From the NCBI GenBank assembly GCA_905182755.1, contig CAJJCS010000002.1:372001-436000 (forward strand): DNA of 64,000 bases, written 5' to 3'. This document shows positions 54,656-63,399 of the stretch, in pieces. A program made the translations under genes and the position numbers. The DNA comes from Aequorivita sp. HC6-5 (lineage in GTDB: Bacteria; Bacteroidota; Bacteroidia; Flavobacteriales; Flavobacteriaceae). The notes beneath the pieces were generated by a model. The model was not told where the DNA came from. It ran no database searches and worked only from the letters and a program-made list of their open reading frames with translations. How positions within the stretch are numbered: position 1 is the first letter of the stretch; the number at the start of each line of letters is the position of its first letter.

Positions 54656-55219
54656 TTACAGCCGCAGTGTGAAATGTTGTTTTTCTTGCCCTTTTTTTAA
54701 AAAAACAAGCCCACAGTAAAACCCGTCAATACTTACTGTTACATCTTGGGAGGCTATCATGTGTTGCCATACTTTAGTGTTTGCAGTATTTGTATAGATG
54801 CCTTCAAAAATAAACACGCAGTTCTTGTGTGCACTATAAAGCAGTTTTTCAAATAGAGATTCTAGGTTTATGCTGCTATTTGTGGTGTCTATATATACCA
54901 AATCAAACTGTTTTTCAGATGTTTGCGTCTCAAAAAAATCTTCCACAGCCGTAACACAACTATTAGGTCTTGCCAAAGAGAAGAGCGAAGCTGCTTTTTT
55001 TAAATTGCCCACTACTAAAATCTCATTAGATTTAAAATGAGAAGCTATTTTATAGGGTATGATTTGATTTTTTTTAGAAATCAAGTGTTGTTTTGTGTCC
55101 TTGTGCTGTTTTTTGTAGATACACTTTGTGAGTAGCGAGTATACAAAAGGGGAGTGTACTCCGTGCTCGTTGGTAGATTTAAGTATAAATTTAATGTATG
55201 ATTTTAAAGTGTACAGCAC
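54656..55219 (-). CDS. Methyltransferase-like protein with a degenerate SAM site
   Basis: The N-terminus (MLYTLKSYIKFILKSTNEHG, then VHSPFVYSLL) matches a flavobacterial family of class I SAM-dependent methyltransferases, and FDLVYIDTTNSS fits the motif where catalysis-related acids sit. However the expected ELGTSxG-type motif I reads ILVVGNLKKAASLF, and the protein is about 187 residues, shorter than the ~240 I expect. It is likely a divergent or inactive member. The start is a GTG. It sits between LolD-type and ABC-F ATPase genes; the ABC-F gene ends 15 bases upstream. Confidence 0.7.
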   Translation of the reverse strand: MLYTLKSYIKFILKSTNEHGVHSPFVYSLLTKCIYKKQHKDTKQHLISKKNQIIPYKIASHFKSNEILVVGNLKKAASLFSLARPNSCVTAVEDFFETQTSEKQFDLVYIDTTNSSINLESLFEKLLYSAHKNCVFIFEGIYTNTANTKVWQHMIASQDVTVSIDGFYCGLVFLKKGQEKQHFTLRL

Positions 55220-55234
55220 GCTAAAGTGTGTTTA

Positions 55235-57118
55235 TTATTCAATTTTTTCAGAGAGCTCGAACCAGCGCATTTCTTTTTCAGACAAACTATCAATGATGTC
55301 CTGCAATGTTTTAGATTGCTTATTAATTTGCTCCTGGTCCCAATTTTCTGTGGCAAATTTTTGTTGTAAAGAGTCGCGATCCCTTTCCAGTTTTGCAATG
55401 TCCCTCTCTAGGCGGTTATATTCTTTTTGTTCTTGATACCCTAGTTTGGTTTTTGTGGTAGCTGTTTTCCAATTTTTCTTTTCTGTTTTTGGCGATTCTT
55501 TATCTCTTTTTTCTGAAATTTTACTATCCTCATAGGTTCTATAATCACTATAGTTACCTGGGAAATCTAGTATTTCACCACCTCCCTGAAATACAAAAAG
55601 ATGATCTACGATTTTGTCCATAAAATAACGATCATGACTTACCACAATAAGACATCCAGGAAAATCTAGTAAAAAACTCTCCAATACGTTAAGTGTTACA
55701 ATATCTAAATCATTGGTAGGCTCATCCAAAATAAGAAAATTTGGATTTTGAATAAGCACCGTACACAGGTAAAGTCTTTTTCTTTCACCACCACTTAATT
55801 TATCTACAAAGTCATACTGTTTTTTTCTATCAAACAAAAAACGCTCCAATAAACCTTGTGCGCTAATTTGGCGTCCTTTTTTTAATGGGATGTAATCTCC
55901 AAACTCTCTAATAACATCAATTACTTTTTGTCCTTCTTTAATATTGATTCCTCTTTGGGTATAGTATCCAAATTTTACAGTATCGCCAATAACAACTTTT
56001 CCAGAATCTGGCTGTAGTGAGCCCGTTAGTATGTTTAAAAATGTAGATTTTCCAGTACCATTTTTTCCTATAATTCCAATACGTTCTGCTCTTAGAAAAT
56101 TATATTCGAAACCATTAAAAAGGGTGTTGTTATCATAGGTTTTAGCTATTTTGTGTATCTCAACTACCTTGGTGCCAAGTCTCTCCATGTTAAGTTCTAA
56201 CTCTACCTGGTGGTCGTTACGTCTTTTATGGGCTTTGTCTTTAATCTCACTAAAGTCATCAATTCTAGATTTACTTTTAGTGGTTCTTGCCTTTGGTTGG
56301 CGGCGCATCCAATCCAACTCTTTTTTATATAATTGTTTTGCTTTGCCTGTCTCTGTAGTTTCAGCCTCTATTCTAGCGTCTCTTTTTTCAAGATAATAGC
56401 TGTAGTTTCCTTTGTAACTGTAAAGATTACCTTGGTCTAATTCTACAATTTCATTACAAACACGTTCCAGAAAATACCTGTCATGGGTAACCATAAAAAG
56501 GGTGAGATTTTCTTTTGCAAACAAAGCTTCAAGCCACTCAATCATTTCCAGATCTAGGTGGTTTGTTGGCTCATCCATTACCAGTAAATCTGGTTTTGTG
56601 AGAAGTGCATTGGCAAGGGCAAGTCTCTTTTTTTGTCCTCCGCTTAAATCACCTACTTTTTTGTTAAGATTTTCTAATTTTAATTTAAAAAGTATTTGCT
56701 TGTATCTTGTTTCAAAATCCCAGGCATCATGAGCATCCATAGCATCAAAAGCGGCTTGGTAATTTTCTGTTTGCTCTGGGTGTAGAATTGCTTTTTCGTA
56801 GGATTGAATAACCTCCAATACTGGGTTGTCGCTTGCTAAAATAGTCTGCTCAATGGTAAGACTTGTGTTTAGGTTTGGTTCTTGAGAGAGAAAAGCAACG
56901 TTTAGATTTTTTCTATACACTACAGCGCCCTTATCTGGAGTGTCTATCCCAGAAAGGATATTTAAAAGTGACGTTTTACCGGTTCCGTTTTTAGCGACAA
57001 ATCCAATTTTTTGTCCTTGATTGATACCAAAGGAGATATCTTCAAATAAGATACGTTCACCATAAGATTTTGCAACATGTTCAACAGAGAGGTAATTCAC
57101 AGTTTGATTTTTATGCAA
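55235..57118 (-). CDS. ABC-F family ATPase (Uup-like)
   Basis: This 627-residue soluble protein has two ABC modules joined by a linker, without membrane helices. First module: Walker A GKNGTGKTSLLN-like sequence (VAKNGTGKTS), LSGGQKKRLA and VMDEPTNHLD. Second: IGKNGTGKST, LSGGERKRLYL and ILDEPTNDLD. The C-terminal coiled coil (YNRLERDIAKLERDRDSLQQ) is Uup-like. ABC-F proteins act on ribosomes or DNA structures rather than as transporters. Confidence 0.93.
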   Translation of the reverse strand: MHKNQTVNYLSVEHVAKSYGERILFEDISFGINQGQKIGFVAKNGTGKTSLLNILSGIDTPDKGAVVYRKNLNVAFLSQEPNLNTSLTIEQTILASDNPVLEVIQSYEKAILHPEQTENYQAAFDAMDAHDAWDFETRYKQILFKLKLENLNKKVGDLSGGQKKRLALANALLTKPDLLVMDEPTNHLDLEMIEWLEALFAKENLTLFMVTHDRYFLERVCNEIVELDQGNLYSYKGNYSYYLEKRDARIEAETTETGKAKQLYKKELDWMRRQPKARTTKSKSRIDDFSEIKDKAHKRRNDHQVELELNMERLGTKVVEIHKIAKTYDNNTLFNGFEYNFLRAERIGIIGKNGTGKSTFLNILTGSLQPDSGKVVIGDTVKFGYYTQRGINIKEGQKVIDVIREFGDYIPLKKGRQISAQGLLERFLFDRKKQYDFVDKLSGGERKRLYLCTVLIQNPNFLILDEPTNDLDIVTLNVLESFLLDFPGCLIVVSHDRYFMDKIVDHLFVFQGGGEILDFPGNYSDYRTYEDSKISEKRDKESPKTEKKNWKTATTKTKLGYQEQKEYNRLERDIAKLERDRDSLQQKFATENWDQEQINKQSKTLQDIIDSLSEKEMRWFELSEKIE

Positions 57119-57164
57119 ATTAAGGTGTTTTTGCTTACTTAAATTGTAATATACTTTATAATTA

Positions 57165-58422
57165 TCAGCAAATTCTACAATTATAGATACGTCTGTTCAA
57201 GGGTAGTATAAGGCGTGTTTTAGTTACCTTTTTAAATATCCTAACTAGAAACACATACCTTATAAAAATTGCTATTACAAGGGGTAGTAGCGCAGGAGCA
57301 AAAACTTGAACACCAGTAAACCAATGCACAACTAGTAGTGTTAAAAGAATAATTAAAAATGACACATAACTTTTTATCCATTTTTTTGGAACTTTTTTAC
57401 TCACTAGAGTACAAAAAATAAGATTTAAAGGAAATGCCCAAAGTATATTATAATTAGTAACAGTTGCGGTATGATCTGTGGCAAACCACAATACAAGAAG
57501 TAATACTCCTATAATACCGGTTATTAAAAATAGAATCCCATCCAACCATCGGCTGCGTTTTTGTTGTTTACTGTCCTTAAGGGTTCTATATACAATACCT
57601 ATGGCTAGTATTAAAAAAATAAAAAATGGACTCAGTAAAAAAGCAGCACTTCCAGATCTTGGACTAGCGTCATTAATGGTAGTTTCTTTTTTTATTAAAG
57701 CAGTTGTCTTGCCGTTTCTAGTAATTGTTGCTGACTTTAAACTCTCAAACACATAATCTGGCAAAAATTGATGCTCCCAAGGGCTTGCAGTTCTGTCTAT
57801 AACAGCGCCTAGGGCAATATCAATACCTAGACTGCCCCAAGAGTTCCAGTGAAGTCTTTGTTGTATAAGTTCTCTAAAACTATACAAAGAAGGAGCGTAC
57901 TTTTTTTCTTGGTAGGAGAGTTTGCTGCCTAAATTTAAGGCTATTACATCGCGTATTCTTGTGGCGCAGTTATCAAAGAAAAAATCATACTGGTATTCTC
58001 TGTTACCGGGTTGGGCATTGTTCTAATAAGTACTCAAAAATCGCTATTTTCTCTCCATAAGTAATGTCAAGTTTTTGCTGTTTTACCCATCGTTTCTCAG
58101 CGATGTAGTTTCTTAGAAAATCATCATAAGTGCTTACAGATAGTGCGTAAGGAAGCTTTCCTTGACCAAACTTGATGTAGAAGTTTGGTGTGTTAAAATC
58201 AAAAGTTCCGTAATTAAATGCTAAATCTTTGCCGCCACTAGGGTCAGAAACTCTAATGGCATTGTGTCCAAATGAATCATATAATTGTTTTCCCGGACCA
58301 ATGGTGATAATGCTTATTTCTGCATCTTGTCCAAGCGTGTTTATTTGAGTTAGAGCTACAAAGTAACTCAGTAAGAAAATTAAAGTAAGGAAGGGTTTGT
58401 GCACGCGAGGGTTGTATTTCAA
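57165..58422 (-). CDS. DUF4105 (Lnb N-terminal-like) membrane protein, broken by a +1 frameshift
   Basis: The N-terminal half carries a signal peptide and the DUF4105 domain with IGPGKQLYDSFGHNAIRVSD and FNYGTFDF; the conserved DNCATRIRD (Asn-Cys) lies in the next frame. An extra base near 58020 separates FEYLLE from NAQPGNREYQYDFFF. The rest (SPWEHQFLPDYVFESL) continues to three to five membrane helices in the C-terminal third. Corrected length is about 418 residues. The His and Cys pattern suggests a cysteine-hydrolase-like fold, but activity is not established. The TTG at 58422 is the annotated start; the GTG at 58404 is an alternative. It follows the PorV2-like gene by 4 bases. Confidence 0.82.
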
Positions 58423-58426
58423 AAAA

Positions 58427-59497
58427 TTAATCTTTAAAGATACTTAAATCTAATTTTATTGAAAATACATTACTGTACAAAGCTGCGCTTTGGTCACCAA
58501 TATCTGTTAAGGCATAGTCAATTTGTATTCCTTGATACGCAAAGCCAACTCCAATGTTTGGTTGAAACCCCGTGCCTTGAGCTCCATCTAGTTGTTGTAT
58601 GGTTTGGAAATTACCTACACCACCACGTACATAAATCATGTCTATATATCCAAATTCAAAACCAAAGGAGGGAGTAATACTCAATGAAGCTGATGAAATA
58701 AGATCATTTGTTTGGGTAAAACGCATGTTAAGATCCATCTCTGTTACCAATGTAAAATCATGACGGTATACAAACTTACGTGCAGCGCCAATCTGTAATT
58801 TTGGTAGGGTAATTTCAGTAGTTTCTGGTAATTCTTGATTTTGCCCAGCTACGGCTCCTTGAATTTCAGAAAACTTTTCCTGATTGATAGACCAGGTATT
58901 AAAACTAGTAGTGATATCTCTAGCCATCACTCCAAACTGCCATTTTTTTCTATTAAATTGTATTCCGGCATCTAGGCCAAACCCCCAAGAGGAGGCAAAA
59001 TCTCCAATAATGCGGCGTATCACCTTGGCGTTTACGCCTATATTAAGGCCGTCTAGAGGTAGTCTTTTTGCATAACTTACTGTAAATGCATAATCTGCAC
59101 TCGAGAAAAGACTGATGCGGTCATAGTTGATTTGCCCTTGGCTATCAATAAGTTGTGTGGTGTTTAAAATATCATCTACACCAAAGCGTATCATCGATAA
59201 TGCCACAGCGCTTTGATTGTCTAGCGGCATTGCAAAACCAGCATAATCATAATTAGCAATATTGGCAAAATAAGAAGCATGCATGAGAGATAACTCACTG
59301 CTTTCAAGGTTTACTAAACCTGCTGGATTCCAATAACTAGCATTTACATCATTTGTAGAGGCAACAACCGCATTGGCCATCCCAAAGGAACTAGCATCTA
59401 CACCAATGTTTAAAAACTCATTAGAGTATTTAACAACTGTTTGTGCAGAAAGTAAAGTAGATACCAGTAGTATCCCAAAAAACAATGTTTTTTTCAA
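58427..59497 (-). CDS. PorV2-like outer-membrane protein of the type IX secretion family
   Basis: This protein belongs to the PorV/PorQ (FadL-like barrel) family; the start of the mature part, EFLNIGVDASSFGMANAVVA with NASYWNPAGLVNLE, and RRIIGDFASSWGFGLDAG fit the PorV2 branch of Bacteroidota. PorV shuttles T9SS cargo to the surface; PorV2 is a paralogue with no proven function. The open frame reaches 59632, but residues 1-45 look non-native, and the TTG at 59497 (LKKTLFFGILLVSTLLSAQ) gives a clean signal peptide and 356 residues. The DUF4105 gene follows 4 bases downstream. Confidence 0.85.
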   Translation of the reverse strand: MKKTLFFGILLVSTLLSAQTVVKYSNEFLNIGVDASSFGMANAVVASTNDVNASYWNPAGLVNLESSELSLMHASYFANIANYDYAGFAMPLDNQSAVALSMIRFGVDDILNTTQLIDSQGQINYDRISLFSSADYAFTVSYAKRLPLDGLNIGVNAKVIRRIIGDFASSWGFGLDAGIQFNRKKWQFGVMARDITTSFNTWSINQEKFSEIQGAVAGQNQELPETTEITLPKLQIGAARKFVYRHDFTLVTEMDLNMRFTQTNDLISSASLSITPSFGFEFGYIDMIYVRGGVGNFQTIQQLDGAQGTGFQPNIGVGFAYQGIQIDYALTDIGDQSAALYSNVFSIKLDLSIFKD

Positions 59498-59771
59498 TGT
59501 ATTTTTTTTATGCAACAATGATTTTTTCTTTACCCTAATAAACTCGTATTTTAGTAACATATTGTACCTATAGGGAGCTAGAGCAAAATAGTTTACTATT
59601 TTTACAAAAGTACCATGTAAATTTACATTCAAGAAACTATTTTAGTAGTATTGAATTTTTCTTTAGGTGTCTTTATTAGTAAGCTGTCAATAGATCATAA
59701 AACAATTATAGTATAACAAGACAAGAAGTGTTTTGTTTTGTAGACTAAAAGTACTTTAATACCTTGTATAA

Positions 59772-60515
59772 ATGATTAAACAAATACCAAATATCATCAC
59801 CTCTTTAAATCTACTTTGTGGCTGTGTAGCAATAATGTTTGCCGTTTCAGGAGATTTAGTTTCGGCATCCTTTTTTGCTTTTGCTGGCATCTTTTTAGAT
59901 TTTTTTGATGGTCTTGCAGCAAGAGTGCTCAATGCGCAAAGCCAAGTGGGCCTGCAGCTTGACAGCCTAGCAGATGTTGTAACTAGTGGTGTGCTTCCTG
60001 GCATTGTTATGGTGCAATTACTTAGTGAGGCTCTCACAGGAACTAGTTTAGATATTAGCGCCATATTTAGTGATACGGCAAAGAGTCTCTCTATAGAAAG
60101 CTACTTGCCATTTATAGGCCTTCTTATTGCGGTTGCTTCTGGGTATAGGTTGGCAAAATTTAATGTAGATACAAGGCAAACAACAAGCTTTATTGGTTTG
60201 CCAGTTCCAGCAAATACACTTTTAATTTTAAGTTTACCTTTAATTTTAAGTTTTCAAGCAAGTCAACAAATTACTGAGGTTATACTAACACCTTGGTTCT
60301 TGATTGTAATAACTCTTGTGAGTTGTGTGCTTTTAAATGCTGAGATACCTCTTTTTGGGCTAAAGTTTAAAACCTGGAATTTTAAAGACAATGCAGTGCG
60401 CTATCTGTTTTTGATATCTAGTATCTTGCTTTTGGTAGTGCTTAAATTTATAGCAATACCAATAATTATCTTTTTGTATATTTTGGTTTCTCTTTTTTGG
60501 AAGCCCTTGGACTAG
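59772..60515 (+). CDS. pssA: Phosphatidylserine synthase (CDP-alcohol phosphotransferase)
   Basis: PssA makes phosphatidylserine from CDP-diacylglycerol and serine, upstream of Psd (25.7 kb) and downstream of CdsA (26.4 kb). The 247-residue protein has the CDP-alcohol motif DGLAARVLNAQSQVGLQLDSLADVVTSG (DGx2ARx8Gx3Dx3D) and eight or so membrane helices. It is complete and stands alone. Confidence 0.95.
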   Translation: MIKQIPNIITSLNLLCGCVAIMFAVSGDLVSASFFAFAGIFLDFFDGLAARVLNAQSQVGLQLDSLADVVTSGVLPGIVMVQLLSEALTGTSLDISAIFSDTAKSLSIESYLPFIGLLIAVASGYRLAKFNVDTRQTTSFIGLPVPANTLLILSLPLILSFQASQQITEVILTPWFLIVITLVSCVLLNAEIPLFGLKFKTWNFKDNAVRYLFLISSILLLVVLKFIAIPIIIFLYILVSLFWKPLD

Positions 60516-60542
60516 GCTCTTGAAGTTGGTAGCCTAGAATTA

Positions 60543-61286
60543 CTATTGAAAATTTAATTTCTTTTTACGTAACTCAAAGTTTTGACCTAGGTATACTTTA
60601 CGTACCATTTCATCTGCAGCAAGTTCCTGGGGAACGCCATGCTTTAAAATACTTCCTTCAAACATTAAATAGGTACGATCTGTAATGGCAAGGGTCTCTT
60701 GAACGTTATGATCTGTAATTAAAATACCTATATTTTTATCCTTAAGTTGAGCTATAATGCGTTGTATGTCTTCAACGGCAACTGGGTCAACTCCTGCAAA
60801 AGGTTCATCAAGTAAAATAAAATTTGGGTCTGTAGCTAATGCTCTAGCAATTTCTGTACGCCTGCGTTCTCCACCACTGAGTAAATCTCCACGACTTTTA
60901 CGAATATGTCCTAGGCTAAACTCCTCAATGAGAGATTCCATTTTCATGAGCTGCTCTTTTTTAGAGAGTTTAGTGAGTTGTAAAACACTCAATATGTTGT
61001 CTTCAATGCTTAGTTTTCTGAAAACAGATGCTTCCTGTGCTAAATAGCCAATACCGTTTTGAGCACGCTTATACATAGGGTATTTGGTAATTTCTGTTCC
61101 ATCCAGGTAGATGTTCCCTCCATTGGGCTTAATAAGCCCAACAATCATATAAAATGAAGTTGTTTTCCCGGCGCCATTAGGGCCTAACAAACCAACAATT
61201 TCGCCTTGATTTACTTCTACAGTAATACCTTTTACAACCTTTCGGCCTTTGTACTGCTTCATTAAATTTTCAGCTTTTAACTTCAT
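60543..61286 (-). CDS. lptB: LPS export ATPase LptB
   Basis: LptB is the cytoplasmic ATPase that powers LPS extraction with LptF/LptG. The 247-residue protein has Walker A GPNGAGKTTSF, the LptB-typical YLAQEASVFRKLSIEDNI, LSGGERRRTEIARAL, ILLDEPFAGVDP, and an H-loop TDHNVQETL. The tatC gene lies upstream on the same strand. The LptG-type permease is at 3.2 kb in this window, so the two partners are unlinked. Confidence 0.96.
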   Translation of the reverse strand: MKLKAENLMKQYKGRKVVKGITVEVNQGEIVGLLGPNGAGKTTSFYMIVGLIKPNGGNIYLDGTEITKYPMYKRAQNGIGYLAQEASVFRKLSIEDNILSVLQLTKLSKKEQLMKMESLIEEFSLGHIRKSRGDLLSGGERRRTEIARALATDPNFILLDEPFAGVDPVAVEDIQRIIAQLKDKNIGILITDHNVQETLAITDRTYLMFEGSILKHGVPQELAADEMVRKVYLGQNFELRKKKLNFQ

Positions 61287-61368
61287 ACGATGTTTATTAA
61301 ATAAGAAATTTTATGAATTACAAATGTATTTGTTTTTTTAATGATAGTCTAGGGCGTTTAACACTGCC

Positions 61369-62211
61369 TTAGATTTTGGCTTTTTCTCTTCTTTTAGCCT
61401 GCCTATGTAATACTTTTTTTGATATGATAATACTCAGTTCATACAATATAATGATAGGGAAGGCCACAATTATCTGGCTAGCTATGTCTGGAGGTGTAAT
61501 TACCGCAGATAAAACAAGTACAATAATTAGTGCAAATTTTCTGTATTTTCTTAAATATTCTGGGGTAACGATTCCAATTTTAGTCAAGAAAAATATTAAA
61601 ATTGGCAACTCGAAAATAAGGCCACTAGCTAGCACAGATGTTCGTACAAGGCTTGTATAACTGCTAAGATCAAAATCATTAAAAACCTGTTCGCTTACTT
61701 GATAGCTTCCCAAAAAATTTATAGACAGCGGGGTTACCACATAGTATCCAAAAAGTACTCCAGTGAAAAATAGTAATGAGGCTATAATAATAAATCCGCG
61801 AGAGTTTTTACGTTCGTTTTTTTGTAAACCAGGGCTTATAAAGCGCCAAAACTCATATAAAATATATGGAAAGGCTACTACAAAACCAAGTGTGATAGAC
61901 GTCCAGATATGTGCAGAAAATTGCCCCGCTACTGTTCTAGACTGTATCCTAAAAGATTCTTCTTTAAAACAGAAGCTGTCTTGTATGCCAATCATGTTTG
62001 AGAATTTACAAAGTAATCTGTAGGTAGGAAATTCTTGACTCTTTGGGCCTAGAAGTAATACATCAAACACGAAATGTTTTGCCAAAAATGCTGCCAAGGC
62101 AAGCCCTAATACAGCAATACTTATACGAATTAAATGCCACCTTAATTCTTCCAGATGGCTTATAAAAGACATTTCTTTTCCTTGGGTAGGTGTGCCTATT
62201 TGTTTTGTCAT
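61369..62211 (-). CDS. tatC: Twin-arginine translocase subunit TatC
   Basis: TatC recognises twin-arginine signal peptides. The 280-residue protein has six membrane helices. It starts EMSFISHLEELRWHLIR (the family HLEELR motif) and has FPYILYEFWRFISPGL (FP...E...F.PGL) and the C-terminal FALIIVLVLSAVITPPD. It is followed on the same strand by lptB and preceded by kdsD, an order frequent in flavobacteria. Confidence 0.95.
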   Translation of the reverse strand: MTKQIGTPTQGKEMSFISHLEELRWHLIRISIAVLGLALAAFLAKHFVFDVLLLGPKSQEFPTYRLLCKFSNMIGIQDSFCFKEESFRIQSRTVAGQFSAHIWTSITLGFVVAFPYILYEFWRFISPGLQKNERKNSRGFIIIASLLFFTGVLFGYYVVTPLSINFLGSYQVSEQVFNDFDLSSYTSLVRTSVLASGLIFELPILIFFLTKIGIVTPEYLRKYRKFALIIVLVLSAVITPPDIASQIIVAFPIIILYELSIIISKKVLHRQAKRREKAKI

Positions 62212-62237
62212 TGAGTGTATGTTTTCAATACTTGGTA

Positions 62238-63227
62238 TTAAATAATTCCTTCTTTTGTTAAGTCATGGATATGAACAACACCACTATATACCCCATTTTC
62301 TTGGGCAAGAATTTGTGTAATACCATTGGTTTCCATTAGTTCCATGGCGGCTACAGCCATTGCGTTGTTGTCTATAGTTTTAGGGTTTTTACTCATAATG
62401 TCTTTTGCTGTAAGGCCCTTGAAACTATCATTAGTGCTCATCATTCTACGTAAATCACCATCTGTAATAATTCCTATGATATGCGCATTTTCAATAACGG
62501 CAGTTACACCCAGCATATTTTTTGATATTTCCATGATAACATCTTTAATGTTTGTATCTGGAGTTACTTGAGGTTTTTTATTTTGTTGTGTGAGGTTGCT
62601 AACGCGCAGGTAAAGTTGTTTTCCAAGAGATCCTCCAGGATGAAATTTAGCAAAATCACTACTTGAAAAACCCCTAAGGTCTAAAAGGGACATTGCTAAT
62701 GCATCCCCCATAACAAGTTGAGCTGTTGTACTTGAGGTAGGTGCTAGATTATTAGGGCAGGCTTCTTTTTCTACATAGGCATTTAAAACATAGTCTGCCT
62801 CTTGTCCAAGAAAACTGTCTTTGTTTGACGTGATGGCAATTAGTTTATTTCCTATGGCCTTTATAAGAGGTACTAATACTTTTATTTCTGGGGTATTTCC
62901 ACTTTTTGAAATACAAATCACACTGTCATTTTCTTGTATTGTTCCAAGGTCTCCATGTATGGCATCTGCGGCATGCATAAATATAGAAGGGGTGCCTGTA
63001 GAGTTTAGCGTTGCAACAATTTTAGTTGCAATATTTGCGCTTTTTCCTATACCAGTAATAATCACACGACCATTGCTTTGGTATATATAACGAACTGCCT
63101 CAGCAAATTCATGATTTACCAGTGAAACCAAATTTAAGATTGCCTTGCTTTCTGTTTCAATGGTTTGTTTTGCTACTGAAATAATTTTGTCGTTGTTCAC
63201 AATTTTACGCTTTTTAAAGTTTGTCAC
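62238..63227 (-). CDS. kdsD: D-arabinose 5-phosphate isomerase (KdsD/KpsF family)
   Basis: KdsD makes arabinose 5-phosphate, the first committed step to Kdo for LPS. The 329-residue protein has a SIS sugar-isomerase domain (GRVIITGIGKSANIATKI, FMHAADAIHGDLG, ISKSGNTPEI) and two CBS domains (about residues 210-325, IITDGDLRRM in the first). The start may be a few residues later (VNNDKIISVAKQ at a GTG). It is divergent from recQ across 172 bases. Confidence 0.94.
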   Translation of the reverse strand: MTNFKKRKIVNNDKIISVAKQTIETESKAILNLVSLVNHEFAEAVRYIYQSNGRVIITGIGKSANIATKIVATLNSTGTPSIFMHAADAIHGDLGTIQENDSVICISKSGNTPEIKVLVPLIKAIGNKLIAITSNKDSFLGQEADYVLNAYVEKEACPNNLAPTSSTTAQLVMGDALAMSLLDLRGFSSSDFAKFHPGGSLGKQLYLRVSNLTQQNKKPQVTPDTNIKDVIMEISKNMLGVTAVIENAHIIGIITDGDLRRMMSTNDSFKGLTAKDIMSKNPKTIDNNAMAVAAMELMETNGITQILAQENGVYSGVVHIHDLTKEGII

Positions 63228-63399
63228 TGTGTAAGAAATAACTATATTTAATATAACAAACTAAATATAGTAAGTCTCGTGGTAATAAATGTATTTTTGA
63301 TACTACAAATACTATTTATAGCCTACAAAACTACGATTGTTCCTAAGTAAAAACAATTATTTTGTGGTAAGACTCAAATAATAAAAACAATTAAGTCTC

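Noticed and set aside
3983-58021. Programmed ribosomal frameshifting as an explanation of the split genes
   Set aside because: The break sites share no slippery heptamer or downstream structure, differ in sequence context, and occur in unrelated families that are not known to use frameshifting. Simple one-base errors explain them.
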